From: CAZCTC01 sp964501335
GTDB taxonomy: Bacteria; Chloroflexota; Anaerolineae; B4-G1; SLSP01
NCBI GenBank assembly: GCA_964501335.1
Contig: CAZCTC010000035.1
Coordinates: 1-64,000, forward strand
Reading direction: 5' to 3'
Length of the DNA stretch: 64,000 nucleotides
Shown one piece after another: positions 43,452 to 52,996 of this stretch (position 1 is the stretch's first letter; every line of letters begins with the position of its first letter). The notes under the pieces were generated by a model that was given only the letters and a program-made list of their open reading frames with translations, made no database searches and was not told the origin of the DNA. The position numbers were made by a program, and so were the translations under genes.

Positions 43452-46400
43452 ATGAACACTAAACCGGAATTCAAGCGCATGGTTAGCGTTATAGTGCTGC
43501 TGGGGCTTCTGGTTGGATTGTGGGGGATTCAACCTGTTCCAGTGGTTCGGGCCGCTGAAGCAACGGCCCCGGCGGTGCGGTTAATCGTCAAACTGGATCG
43601 GCTGGGGTCAGGTTCTTTGGGGGTGCCGTTGGCTTTTGAAATGTTGTTACGGCAACTGGGGATCACTTCGATAGCTCCTTTATTTGAGGAGAGTGGAAAT
43701 TCGACTCAGCAAATCCGGAACGAGGTGGGGTTAGCGCGGATTTATGTTTTAACATTGCCGTCGGAGCTTATTCCCGCGACCGTTATGCAGATTCTGTCGC
43801 AAAACATTATGGTCGATTATGTGGAGATGGATGCTTTCGGCACCGGAGCGGAGCTTCCCACCGATCCGGAATTTGTTCAGCAGTGGGGATTGAACAACGA
43901 TGGGCAAAATAGCGGGCGGGTTGATGCGGATGTGGATGCGCCCGAGGCCTGGGATATCACGCATGGACTGACGACGACGGTCGTGGCGGTGATCGATACC
44001 GGTGTCGATCTGGATCATCCGGATCTGGTCGGGAAACTGGTCCCGGGTTATAACTATGTAAATCAGAACAACAATCCGCAGGACGATAACGGTCACGGCA
44101 CCCATGTAGCGGGGATTATCGCTGCGGAAATGGGGAACGGGATCGGGGGAGCCGGGATTTGCCCGAATTGCAAGATTATGCCGTTGAAGGCGTTGGATCG
44201 GACCAATCAGGGGTATTACAGCGCCTGGAGCGCTTCGATTGTTTACGCCGTAGATCATGGCGCCAGCGTGATCAATATGAGCTTGGGCGGCGTGGCATAT
44301 TCTCAAGTGTTATCCGATGCCGTGCGTTATGCTTATGCAGCGGGCGTGCCGATTGTTGCGGCGATGATGAACGATGGGCAGAACCGGGTTTATTATCCGG
44401 CCGCCTTCCCGGAAGTGGTGGCGGTCGGTGCTACCGATAATCTGGATCAGCGAGCTTCTTTTTCCAATTACGGCAATCATATCGATCTGGTGGCTCCCGG
44501 GGCCAATATCTACAGCACGGTGTGGAACGACGGTTATGGGATGATGAACGGGACCTCGATGGCGACGCCTTTGGTGGCGGGGACGATCGGTCTCCTGCGC
44601 TCGGTCTATCCGGGATATTCTATTGAGTCGTTGCGGGATATTTTGCAGCGGTCGGCCGACGATCAGGTCGGGGCGGTGGCTGAGGATGTGGCGGGATGGG
44701 ATCCCTACTTCGGGTTTGGCCGGCTGAATGCGGCCCGGGCTTTGACTTATGCGCGTCCGGCGACTTCGGTGACCATCAGCGGTCCGACTCAACCGTTGCT
44801 CTATGCGGATCAGATCTGGACGGCGACGTTGTTGCCGCCGACGGCGGCCCGTCCGATTACTTATACCTGGTACCTTTCCGGGAGTGCCCCGATTATCCGG
44901 GTGGGTGGGGTGAACGATCTTCAGACTTTCCGGTTTATGAAAGAAGGTCCGCAGGTCATTACGGTGACGGCGGCCAATGCGGCGGGACAGGTGACGGGCA
45001 CCTATTCGGTGAATGTGATTCGACCGGCGGCGACGACGCCTTTGACGGTGTGCGTTTTCGGCTGTCTTTACCGTGATTTGCAGACTGCGGTCGATGCCGC
45101 CAGTGAAGGTGGGGTCATTAAGGTGGCCGGCGGTGTTTATACCAATGTCAATAACCGTGCCAATCTGGCGCAGGTGGTCTATATCAGCAAGAGTGTGACT
45201 CTGCTCGGGGGATATGGCCCGGATTGGACCAATCCGAATCCGGCACTTTATCCGGTTGTGGTGAATCCCGGACGAGCCGGACGGGGAATTACGGTCATGG
45301 GGCCGGTTACCGTGACCCTGGACGGGTTGACGTTGACGGGGGGAGATGCTTCCGGGTTGCAGAGCAATCTGGGGGGCGCGCTTTATGCAGAAAATGTTCG
45401 ATTGGCGGTGCGGAACAGTCGCCTGATCAGCAACACCGCCCGCCAGGGCGGGGCCCTTTATACGAATAATTCTACCGGAACCGTGGAGAGCAATCTCTTT
45501 AACGATAACTATGCTTTATGGGGGGGCGGAATGTACCTGGAAATGAGCACTTTGCAGGTACAGAGCAATCAGGTGATCTCTAATGTAGCCGATTCGGACG
45601 GCGGCGGGATTTATCTGCGGCAGGGAACGATCCAGCTGACGGGCAATACGGTGGAGCAGAACCGGGCGGGCCAGAGCGGCGGCGGGATTTATGTTTATCT
45701 GACCGGCGCGCGGATTCAGGGGACTTTGCTGGATCGCAATCGGGCCGTTCAAGGCGGCGGGCTCTACCTCTGGCGCAGCGCCGCCCAACTTGGAGAAACC
45801 CGGTTTCTGTCCAATCAGGCCGAGCTGGGGGGCGGGGCTTATTTTGGGGAAAGCAACCCGATGTTGAGCAATACGCTGGCCGCGAGCAATCTGGCGACGA
45901 CGGCCGGCAATGGTCTTTATTTGCGGGGATCGGCGGCGACGCTGACCCATACCACGTTGGTGAATCATCAGCAGGGGGATGGGCGGGCATTGTATCTGAC
46001 CAACAGCAGTGCGGCCACTCTGGTGAACAGTCTGATCGCCGGTAACGGTGTGGGGGTGGAGGTGGAAGCGACCAATTCGGTGACGCTGACGGCGACCTTG
46101 TGGGGAGCCGGAAGCTGGGCGAATGGGGCGGAGTGGGCCGGTGTCGGGACAATCCAGAGCGGGACGTTGCAGTTGCGGGCCGATCCGGCTTTTGTCAATG
46201 GAGCGGCGGGAGATTATCATCTGGCGGAGGGTTCACCGGCTCGCGATGCCGGAGTTCCCGCCGGGGTGACGGTTGATCTGGAAGGGCGGAGCCGGCCGCA
46301 GGGTCCGGGGTACGATTTGGGCGCTTATGAGGCGACGGTGGCTTTGTTGCGGGATCTGGCCGTGAGTTTACGGGCCGATCCGTTTGTGGTTGTTGCAGGG

Positions 46401-47144
46401 GGACGGGTGACGTTGACGGTCGAGATGACCAATACGGGGCAGGCCGCCCTGCATGCCCGACCGGGGGTAATTTTGCCGGCCGGTTTGCAGGCGGTGGGAA
46501 GTGGATGGGATGAAGTTGTGATGACGCCGGGAGCCACATGGCAGGGGACGCTGGTGGTTGAGGCGGTGGCCGGGGCTGCCGGTCGATTGACCTCTACGGT
46601 AGCGGTCACGGCAGAAAACAGTCTTGTGCGGATGGCCTCCTGTCCGGTGCTGGTGGTAGAACAGGGCTGGATGCTCAGTCCCACGGCCGAGAATGTATTG
46701 GTGGTCAATCGTCCGGGTGGCGGGATTTTGACGATTACCGTTCCAGCCGGCGCGGTGGTTGAGCCGATGGCCCTGGTTTACACGACCCTGGATGAGGTTT
46801 CAAGTGTGCCGCAGGATCTGGTATGGACAGGGTATAGTTGGCGTTTGGATCTCTATCGTCGCGATGGGACGATGGTGGGGAGCTTTGCATTGCCCGTCGA
46901 GATGGTTTTGGGGTATCAGATCGAGGATCTTGCCGGTCTGGAAGAGGGGATGCTGAGTTTGCAACGGAGTGAGGCGTCCGGTTGGACCGAGGATGGAGTC
47001 GGTGTTTCTCTGCGGGATTTGAGTGAGCATCAGTTGGGTGTTTCGGTCAGCACGTTGGGGCGTTGGGCGCTTTTTGCTCCGGAGACTGCGGTTACGACCA
47101 CTTATTATACCTATTTACCGATAGTGCAGCGGGCGATTCATTAG
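43452..47144 (+). CDS. Secreted subtilase with right-handed beta-helix region
   Basis: 1230 residues from the ATG at 43452; the site has no close Shine-Dalgarno. Signal peptide (VSVIVLLGLLVGLWGI, cut after VRAAEA). N-terminal prodomain (AVRLIVKLDRLGSG ... VDYVEMDAFG), then the S8 domain with Asp182 (VIDTGVD), His215 (NGHGTHVAG) and Ser369 (NGTSMATPLVAG). A PKD-like domain (about 435-525) is followed by a parallel beta-helix of short Gly/Asn-rich repeats (530-880; for instance NLGGALYAENVRLAVRNSRL), then DUF11-like and ZU5-like beta domains. The last residues YYTYLPIVQRAIH carry the Y-L-P motif. It should be a cell-surface protease with a polysaccharide-binding stalk. Confidence 0.92.
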   Translation: MNTKPEFKRMVSVIVLLGLLVGLWGIQPVPVVRAAEATAPAVRLIVKLDRLGSGSLGVPLAFEMLLRQLGITSIAPLFEESGNSTQQIRNEVGLARIYVLTLPSELIPATVMQILSQNIMVDYVEMDAFGTGAELPTDPEFVQQWGLNNDGQNSGRVDADVDAPEAWDITHGLTTTVVAVIDTGVDLDHPDLVGKLVPGYNYVNQNNNPQDDNGHGTHVAGIIAAEMGNGIGGAGICPNCKIMPLKALDRTNQGYYSAWSASIVYAVDHGASVINMSLGGVAYSQVLSDAVRYAYAAGVPIVAAMMNDGQNRVYYPAAFPEVVAVGATDNLDQRASFSNYGNHIDLVAPGANIYSTVWNDGYGMMNGTSMATPLVAGTIGLLRSVYPGYSIESLRDILQRSADDQVGAVAEDVAGWDPYFGFGRLNAARALTYARPATSVTISGPTQPLLYADQIWTATLLPPTAARPITYTWYLSGSAPIIRVGGVNDLQTFRFMKEGPQVITVTAANAAGQVTGTYSVNVIRPAATTPLTVCVFGCLYRDLQTAVDAASEGGVIKVAGGVYTNVNNRANLAQVVYISKSVTLLGGYGPDWTNPNPALYPVVVNPGRAGRGITVMGPVTVTLDGLTLTGGDASGLQSNLGGALYAENVRLAVRNSRLISNTARQGGALYTNNSTGTVESNLFNDNYALWGGGMYLEMSTLQVQSNQVISNVADSDGGGIYLRQGTIQLTGNTVEQNRAGQSGGGIYVYLTGARIQGTLLDRNRAVQGGGLYLWRSAAQLGETRFLSNQAELGGGAYFGESNPMLSNTLAASNLATTAGNGLYLRGSAATLTHTTLVNHQQGDGRALYLTNSSAATLVNSLIAGNGVGVEVEATNSVTLTATLWGAGSWANGAEWAGVGTIQSGTLQLRADPAFVNGAAGDYHLAEGSPARDAGVPAGVTVDLEGRSRPQGPGYDLGAYEATVALLRDLAVSLRADPFVVVAGGRVTLTVEMTNTGQAALHARPGVILPAGLQAVGSGWDEVVMTPGATWQGTLVVEAVAGAAGRLTSTVAVTAENSLVRMASCPVLVVEQGWMLSPTAENVLVVNRPGGGILTITVPAGAVVEPMALVYTTLDEVSSVPQDLVWTGYSWRLDLYRRDGTMVGSFALPVEMVLGYQIEDLAGLEEGMLSLQRSEASGWTEDGVGVSLRDLSEHQLGVSVSTLGRWALFAPETAVTTTYYTYLPIVQRAIH

Positions 47145-47160
47145 AAAAATGTTTGATTAT

Positions 47161-47193
47161 ATTTTCGCGCGCCCCGCCAGGGCGCGCGAAAAT
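47161..47193. repeat. Dispersed palindrome (CGCGCGCCC arm)
   Basis: Fourteen-base arms ATTTTCGCGCGCCC with loop CGCCA, 16 bases after the subtilase stop. Confidence 0.75.
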
Positions 47194-47214
47194 GTTTTGA
47201 AATTGTCGGTGCGG

Positions 47215-47242
47215 TTGCATTTGTGTTAAGAACGGGCATAAT
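47215..47242 (+). promoter_or_regulatory. Candidate promoter of histidine kinase gene
   Basis: TTGCAT, 16-base spacer, CATAAT, ending 42 bases before the kinase ATG. Confidence 0.4.
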
Positions 47243-47284
47243 TGGGGTACTCTGAAATCTGTGCCGACAGGTGGGGCGACAAAG

Positions 47285-50059
47285 ATGTCACTTCGGACGA
47301 AAACTTTATTGGTGATCAGCGTAGTTTTAACTCTGCTGTTTGCCATTTTATTTGCCGTAGTTTCCCGAATTTTCCTGGATGGATTCAGTCAAATTGAAGG
47401 CCGTGAGGCGCGCGACAATGGGCAGCGGGTCTTGAATGTGATTGATCAGGAAATGAAGAGTCTCAACACAACGGTGGGAGATTATTCGCAATGGGATGAT
47501 ACCTGTGCTTATATTCAGAGCCACGATCCTGATTTTACGGACAGCAATTTTCCTCTGAGCAATTTTGCCGATCTCCAGATCGATGCGGTGATCATTGCCG
47601 ATATGCAACGTAACATCCTCTATTCTCAGGGAGTGGATTACAACTATCGGGAATTCCAGCCAGTTTCTCCTCAATTGTTAACTTTGTTGATTCAGGATGC
47701 TTCGCCCCTCTGGCCGACAATCAATCAAGATTCCATGGGTATCGTTATTTTGCCGGAAGGGCCGATGTTGGTTTCGGCGCGGGCTATTCTGACGAGCAAT
47801 AATGAAGGGCCGATGCGGGGAACCTTTCTTATTGGACGTTATTTAAATGACCGGAAGATCTCAGAGATCGAGGAACTGACTTCGCTGACCTTATCCATTC
47901 GTTCTGCCAATGACCCTCAATTGCCGGAAGATTTCAAGCTCGCTCGAAATAATTTGCGTGGTAGTAACTTGCCGGAAGTGCGGGCCCTGGATGAGGAACG
48001 GATTGCGGTATATGCCTTTATTGCGGATGTGAGTGAAGCCGCGGATTCGGGATTGATCGTTCGGGTGGATACCACTCGCGATGTCAATAAGCAGGCGCAG
48101 ATTTCTGTCGGGTATCTTTTGATTTTCATGGGCGTGACGGGGGTGGTTTTCTGTGTGGCCATGTTGTGGTTGTTGGAACGGTTGGTCCTGGCGCGTCTGG
48201 CCCGGTTGAGCGAGGATGTAACTTATATCGGATTGAGCGGAGATTCGGAGGCCCGTGTGGCTCCGGTCGAGGGGCAGGATGAATTATCGGCGCTGGCGGA
48301 GACTATCAATGCTACCCTGGAGGCGTTGTCTCGTTCCCATGATCGGTTGATGGAAAGTGAAATTCAGTTGCGGCGGATTACCGACAGTATGTCGGATTTG
48401 ATTATCTATATCGATCTGGAGGGGCGGATTCAATATGCCAGCCCTTCGCATGGCTGGGTTTTGGGGTATGAACCGGCGCATTTGTTGGGGTATTTGCAAG
48501 TGGATTTTATCGTCCCGGAAGACCGGGAGAGTTTTGTGGCCTGGATCCAGCGGGTGTTGAGCCATGGAATGCCGGAGCGGTTGGAATTTCGGGTGCGCCA
48601 TGCGGCGGATGAGGAATTGTGGCTGGAGGCCAATGCCAATGTGATGGTGACTGAGGCCGGTGAAGTCATCGGGGTGGCGGTGAGTGCCCGCGATGTTACG
48701 GCCCGGAAGCAGGCCGAAGATGAGATTCAGCGGTTGAACTGGATTTTGAAGCGGCGGGCCCGCGAGTTGGCGATTTTGAACAAGGCCGGTCGGATGATGA
48801 CGTCCACCCTGGAGTTGAAAAAGGTATTGGACGTAGTGATTACCGAAACTCAGACTTTGTTCGATGCGGCGGGTGCGTGGATTTTGCTTTACGATTCTGT
48901 AACTGAACAGCTGGAATATGCAACGGTAGCGGGGAATGGGTATGAGAAGCTGGCGGGCCATCGTTTCCCGGCTTCTGTGGGAATTGGGGGATGGGTGGTC
49001 CGGGAGCGCAAGTCGGTTTTGATCAACGATGTGCCTAATGATCCCCGGTTTTATGATGAATTGGACCGGCTGACGGGGCTTACAACTCATACGATGTTGT
49101 CTGTGCCGTTGCTCTTTCAGGATACCGTCAACGGCGTGATTGTGGTAGTCAATAAATCTACTGGGGAGCTGGATGGGCGGGATCAGGAATTGTTGGAGGC
49201 TGTAGCGGCGGCGGCGGCGGTGGCGATCAAGAATGCGCAACTGTACAGCAATCTGGAACTGTCGTTGCGGCAGGAGCAGACCACGCGGGCTCAGTTGATC
49301 CAGGCGGGGAAACTCAGTGCGATGGGGCGGATGGTGGCTTCGGTGGCCCATGAGTTGAACAATCCTCTGCAAACCATTAAGAATTGTCTTTTCCTTTTGC
49401 AGCAGGATATGGGGCCGGAGATGGAAACCAACGAGTTTATGTTGACCGTAATGGCAGAAATTCAGCGCCTTTCCGATCTGGTTTCTCAGTTGCGGGCGGT
49501 TTATCGTCCGACCACGGCCGAGCAGTCTGTAGAACTGGATCTGGGCGCGCTTCTGGAGGATGTGCGGGGCCTGGTTGCACCGCACATGAATAAAAATCGG
49601 GTGCAGGGCGATTTCCTGGCGCCGCCGATTCCTTTGCGGATCTATGGCGTGGGAGATCAGCTCAAGCAGGTCTTCCTGAATATTATTCTCAATGCAGTGG
49701 ATGCGATGCAGCCAGCCGGGGGCACATTGACGGTCAGCTGGTTGCTGGACGATCCGGGATGGGTGGGGGTGGTGTTTGATGATACCGGTCCGGGGATCGA
49801 TCCCGGGATTATCGCCAACTTGTTTGAACCTTTCTTTACCACCAAAGAGACTGGAATGGGATTGGGCCTGGCGATCTGTTATGATATTGTGCAGAAGCAT
49901 CGGGGCCGGATTGAGGTGCAGAACCGTATCGAATCCGGGGCTCGTTTTATTGTCTGGTTGACCCAGGAGGGGCCGGCGCCGGCTGAAGAAGCTGGAGTTG
50001 ATCTGCAATTAGAGCGGAGTAACGAAAATGGCGGGAAGTGGAACCATTCTCATCGTTGA
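47285..50059 (+). CDS. Sensor histidine kinase: CHASE4, HAMP, PAS, GAF, HisKA, HATPase
   Basis: 924 residues from the ATG at 47285. Two membrane helices (about 8-30 and 270-295) enclose a periplasmic CHASE4 domain (GREARDNGQRVLNVIDQEMK, DYSQWDD). Then HAMP, a PAS domain (RITDSMSDLIIYIDLEGRIQ ... SARDVTARKQAED), a GAF domain (about 500-665) and the kinase core: phosphoacceptor His in SVAHELNNPLQTIKN, N box FLNIILNAVDAM, G boxes DDTGPGID and GMGLGLAI. It should sense an unknown external signal and phosphorylate the response regulator encoded next, whose start lies 32 bases inside this gene. Confidence 0.95.
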   Translation: MSLRTKTLLVISVVLTLLFAILFAVVSRIFLDGFSQIEGREARDNGQRVLNVIDQEMKSLNTTVGDYSQWDDTCAYIQSHDPDFTDSNFPLSNFADLQIDAVIIADMQRNILYSQGVDYNYREFQPVSPQLLTLLIQDASPLWPTINQDSMGIVILPEGPMLVSARAILTSNNEGPMRGTFLIGRYLNDRKISEIEELTSLTLSIRSANDPQLPEDFKLARNNLRGSNLPEVRALDEERIAVYAFIADVSEAADSGLIVRVDTTRDVNKQAQISVGYLLIFMGVTGVVFCVAMLWLLERLVLARLARLSEDVTYIGLSGDSEARVAPVEGQDELSALAETINATLEALSRSHDRLMESEIQLRRITDSMSDLIIYIDLEGRIQYASPSHGWVLGYEPAHLLGYLQVDFIVPEDRESFVAWIQRVLSHGMPERLEFRVRHAADEELWLEANANVMVTEAGEVIGVAVSARDVTARKQAEDEIQRLNWILKRRARELAILNKAGRMMTSTLELKKVLDVVITETQTLFDAAGAWILLYDSVTEQLEYATVAGNGYEKLAGHRFPASVGIGGWVVRERKSVLINDVPNDPRFYDELDRLTGLTTHTMLSVPLLFQDTVNGVIVVVNKSTGELDGRDQELLEAVAAAAAVAIKNAQLYSNLELSLRQEQTTRAQLIQAGKLSAMGRMVASVAHELNNPLQTIKNCLFLLQQDMGPEMETNEFMLTVMAEIQRLSDLVSQLRAVYRPTTAEQSVELDLGALLEDVRGLVAPHMNKNRVQGDFLAPPIPLRIYGVGDQLKQVFLNIILNAVDAMQPAGGTLTVSWLLDDPGWVGVVFDDTGPGIDPGIIANLFEPFFTTKETGMGLGLAICYDIVQKHRGRIEVQNRIESGARFIVWLTQEGPAPAEEAGVDLQLERSNENGGKWNHSHR

Positions 50060-50879
50060 TGATGAAAAGAATTTGCGGCTGACTCTGGCGGCGATTTTAC
50101 AACGTGCGGGGTATACGGTTACGGCGGTAGGTTATCCTCAAGATGCGTTACGTTGTCTGGAATCCGGTCCTTTCGATCTGGCTTTTTTGGATTTGCAGTT
50201 GCCGGATATGGATGGATTGACTTTATTGGGAGAGATCCGGCGGATGTATGCGGATATGCCGGTATTGATTCTGACGGCCCATGCCACGCTGAAATCTTCC
50301 ATTGAGGCGGTACGGATGGGGGCCCGGGATTATTTGCTCAAACCGGTCGATCCGCCGTTGATTTTGTCGCGGGTGGAAGAGATCCTGGCGGACAATCGGC
50401 GCTCGGAACGCCGGCGAGAGATTATGACGCAGATTCAGAATCTGATGGCGGAGTTGCAGCAGATGGATGGGGAAAGCGCTTCCGAGTTGTTGTTATCGAC
50501 TTTGCCCGGGGCGGCGGCGGTCTCTTCGGCGGCGACTTTGCCGGGGGGGAACGTTGCCGTGACCAATTCCCGGAGGTTTATCCAGCGGGGCACTTTGACT
50601 CTGGATTTACAGGCTCGCCAGGCCGTGTTGGGAGAGGCGGTGGTGGCTTTGCCGCCGACGGCTTTTGATTATCTGGTGACCCTGGCCCGTCATGCTCCCG
50701 ATCCGGTCAGTTTTGAGTCGCTGGTCTCTCAATCACAGGGGTATACCGTGGACCGCCGGGAGGCTCAGGAGATTGTGCGCTGGCGGATCCATCAGTTGCG
50801 CCAGGCCCTGGAACCCGATCCCGACAATCCACGCTATATTTTGACGATTCGGGGGACGGGCTATAAGCTTGTCGTGTAA
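50028..50879 (+). CDS. Response regulator with receiver and winged-helix output
   Basis: 283 residues. The receiver has Asp11/Asp12 (VDDEKN), phosphorylation site Asp55 (FLDLQLPDMDG), Thr in ILTAHA and Lys in LLKPVD. A linker with Ala/Ser-rich segment follows, then an OmpR-like C-terminal domain (about 185-283: LDLQARQAVLGEAVVALPPT, ending TIRGTGYKLVV). The partner is the CHASE4 kinase whose 3' end it overlaps. It may control the Tad-like locus 230 bases downstream, though that is only inferred from position. Confidence 0.93.
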   Translation: MAGSGTILIVDDEKNLRLTLAAILQRAGYTVTAVGYPQDALRCLESGPFDLAFLDLQLPDMDGLTLLGEIRRMYADMPVLILTAHATLKSSIEAVRMGARDYLLKPVDPPLILSRVEEILADNRRSERRREIMTQIQNLMAELQQMDGESASELLLSTLPGAAAVSSAATLPGGNVAVTNSRRFIQRGTLTLDLQARQAVLGEAVVALPPTAFDYLVTLARHAPDPVSFESLVSQSQGYTVDRREAQEIVRWRIHQLRQALEPDPDNPRYILTIRGTGYKLVV

Positions 50880-50900
50880 TCAACCCTATTTCAGATTGTT

Positions 50901-50938
50901 TATTTTCGCTCGCCATCCCCGGATGGCGAGCGAAAATA
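50901..50938. repeat. Dispersed palindrome (CGCTCGCCATCC arm)
   Basis: Eighteen-base arms TATTTTCGCTCGCCATCC with CC loop, between response regulator and Tad-like locus. Confidence 0.75.
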
Positions 50939-51106
50939 TGAAACGAGGTGCCATTCATAGCCTTCCATTGCGGTAATTCCAATCAACACCAACGAAATCC
51001 TCACGTTACCAAGGCGAAATTTTGGTAAAGTTAGGGTGTGGATAGATTCCAGTTTTAATTCGTTGGGCCAGTTGAACAGAGATTGCCGGAAAGCGGGGCT
51101 ACAAAC

Positions 51107-52996
51107 ATGAAAACAAAACAAGGTCGGCAGCGTGGTCAGGGGTTAGTGGAGTTGGCATTGATCCTGCCGTTGTTGCTGTTGGTCATTTTTGGGATCTTTG
51201 ACTTCGGCAGAATTCTCTTCGTCTATGTCAACCTGTTCAATGCCGCCCGTGAAGGAAGCCGCTATGGTCTGGTCAATCCTCGCGATTATCTGGGGATCAA
51301 CGGTCAGGTCCGAAATTCTATTGCGCTGATTCCCCCAAACGATGTGGCCATCAATATCTGGTACGATCACGGTCCTGGTACCGATACTTTTATCGATCCG
51401 ACCTATGTTGTGGTGGGGGATCGTGTGTTGGTGGAGGTTTCTTATCGTTTGGTTCCGATTACACCTGTAATTCAGCCGATTGCTCCGGAGTTCCCGTTGC
51501 GCACTATTGCCAGCCGGACGATCCAAAGTATGGGCTATGTGGGAGACGGCGGCGGTGGGGGAATCCCGGCTCCGACTCCGGTAGCTTCGGCTACAACTCC
51601 CGGTGCTACCGTTACCCCGGCGGTGACTTCGACGCCGACTCCGGGGGGAGCAACCGCGACGGCGACCCCAGTTCCACCAGCGACGGCGACCCCGACGCTG
51701 GCGCCGTTGAATATCAATGAACCGCTGGTGGCGGGGGCCACTTCGGTTTCGGGGACGGGGCAACCGGGGCAGCAGGTGACATTACGTATTGTGCAGACCG
51801 GTTTGCAGAAGACGGGTACGATAGGGGGAAACGGCGCTTTCAGTTTTGACGGGTTGCCCGCGTTGGTGGCCGGTTATACCGTTCTGGTGGCGGGATATGG
51901 TCAGCAGGATACGGCTGTGGTGGTCGCGCCGACGCCAACGCCGGCGCCGACGCCGACCAGCACTCCTACCCCTACCGGGGCTTATCTGACGCTGGGGGCG
52001 GCCTGTTATAACAGTGGAACCCAGGTGGTGACGGTGAAAGGGTTCAGTTTCCCCACCAGCAGTACCATCAAGAAATTCGGCATTTTCTACGATGGAACCA
52101 AGCTCAATACCATGTCGCCGGCGGCTACTTTCTCGATCAATATCAATGTCAATGTGACGGCGAATGCCACGCATACGGTTCTGGTGCGCACTGAAGACAA
52201 CCAGGGCAATTATACCGGCAATGCCAGCGTTTCTATTTCGTTCTACAGTCCCTGCCCGAATACGCCGACTCCGACGGCCACCGCCACGGCCACGCCTTCG
52301 GCCAAGCCGGATCTGCGGGCGGTCTCGTTGAGTTTGCTGGATACGCCTCCGCTGGGCAATTATCAGAAACTGCGGTTGAGTATGTCGGTGGCCAACTCGG
52401 GCACGATCGATGTTTCTTCGCTTTTCTGGGTAGATCTGTACGGTGATGTGAACAGCGGGGTGCCGATCACCCAGCAGATGAGTCTCGATTATGTCGCGGT
52501 TAACGGTCTGCCCGGCGGCAGTGTGATGACCTTTACGATGTTTGCTCCCGACGGGTTCAATACCCCCGGGGTCCATACGCTGGTCGCGGTAGTCGATACC
52601 TGGAATCAGGTGGTGGAGAGTTCGGAATCCAACAATCAGACTTCGCCGCTTACGGTGACGTTGACGATCACGAACCCGATGCCGACCGTCACGCCGACGC
52701 CGGCGGTGACTCCTGGGGCCGGTGGCGGAATCCAGGGGATGACGCAGGTGGGGGCTTTCTTGCAGAACAATGTCAGTGTGTATGTTTACGATGCGACGGG
52801 CCGGCTGCGCTGGTCGGGCCGGTCTGACTCCAATGCCAGCTATCTGGTCACCGGATTACCGGCGGGGAGTTACACCGTGGTGGGGCAGATGCGGATTGGC
52901 AATAAGTTGTATTACGGAGCGGTTCCGGTATCGGTGAGTGCCGGAGTGATTACGACAGGTGTCGATCTGGTATTACAAGAGATTGCAGCGCAATGA
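51107..52996 (+). CDS. TadE-like pilus protein with Ig, CARDB and carboxypeptidase-regulatory domains
   Basis: 629 residues from the ATG at 51107. The N-terminus GQGLVELALILPLLLLVIFG is the TadE pseudopilin signature, with Glu near the processing site. The rest is unusual: several Thr/Pro linkers (PTPTPAPTPTSTPTPTG), an Ig-like segment (VSGTGQPGQQVTLRIVQT), a CARDB domain (about 395-525, KPDLRAVSLSLLDTPPLG) and a C-terminal carboxypeptidase-regulatory-like fold (VYVYDATGRLRWSGRSDSN). TadE is normally about 150-200 residues, so this is a decorated, adhesin-like form. It starts a coupled run of genes (ATGA overlap with the next). Confidence 0.9.
   Translation: MKTKQGRQRGQGLVELALILPLLLLVIFGIFDFGRILFVYVNLFNAAREGSRYGLVNPRDYLGINGQVRNSIALIPPNDVAINIWYDHGPGTDTFIDPTYVVVGDRVLVEVSYRLVPITPVIQPIAPEFPLRTIASRTIQSMGYVGDGGGGGIPAPTPVASATTPGATVTPAVTSTPTPGGATATATPVPPATATPTLAPLNINEPLVAGATSVSGTGQPGQQVTLRIVQTGLQKTGTIGGNGAFSFDGLPALVAGYTVLVAGYGQQDTAVVVAPTPTPAPTPTSTPTPTGAYLTLGAACYNSGTQVVTVKGFSFPTSSTIKKFGIFYDGTKLNTMSPAATFSININVNVTANATHTVLVRTEDNQGNYTGNASVSISFYSPCPNTPTPTATATATPSAKPDLRAVSLSLLDTPPLGNYQKLRLSMSVANSGTIDVSSLFWVDLYGDVNSGVPITQQMSLDYVAVNGLPGGSVMTFTMFAPDGFNTPGVHTLVAVVDTWNQVVESSESNNQTSPLTVTLTITNPMPTVTPTPAVTPGAGGGIQGMTQVGAFLQNNVSVYVYDATGRLRWSGRSDSNASYLVTGLPAGSYTVVGQMRIGNKLYYGAVPVSVSAGVITTGVDLVLQEIAAQ

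Noticed and set aside
48284..50008. 574-residue frame opposite the histidine kinase
   Set aside because: All kinase motifs lie in the sense strand; the antisense frame is Arg/His/Pro-rich without motifs.
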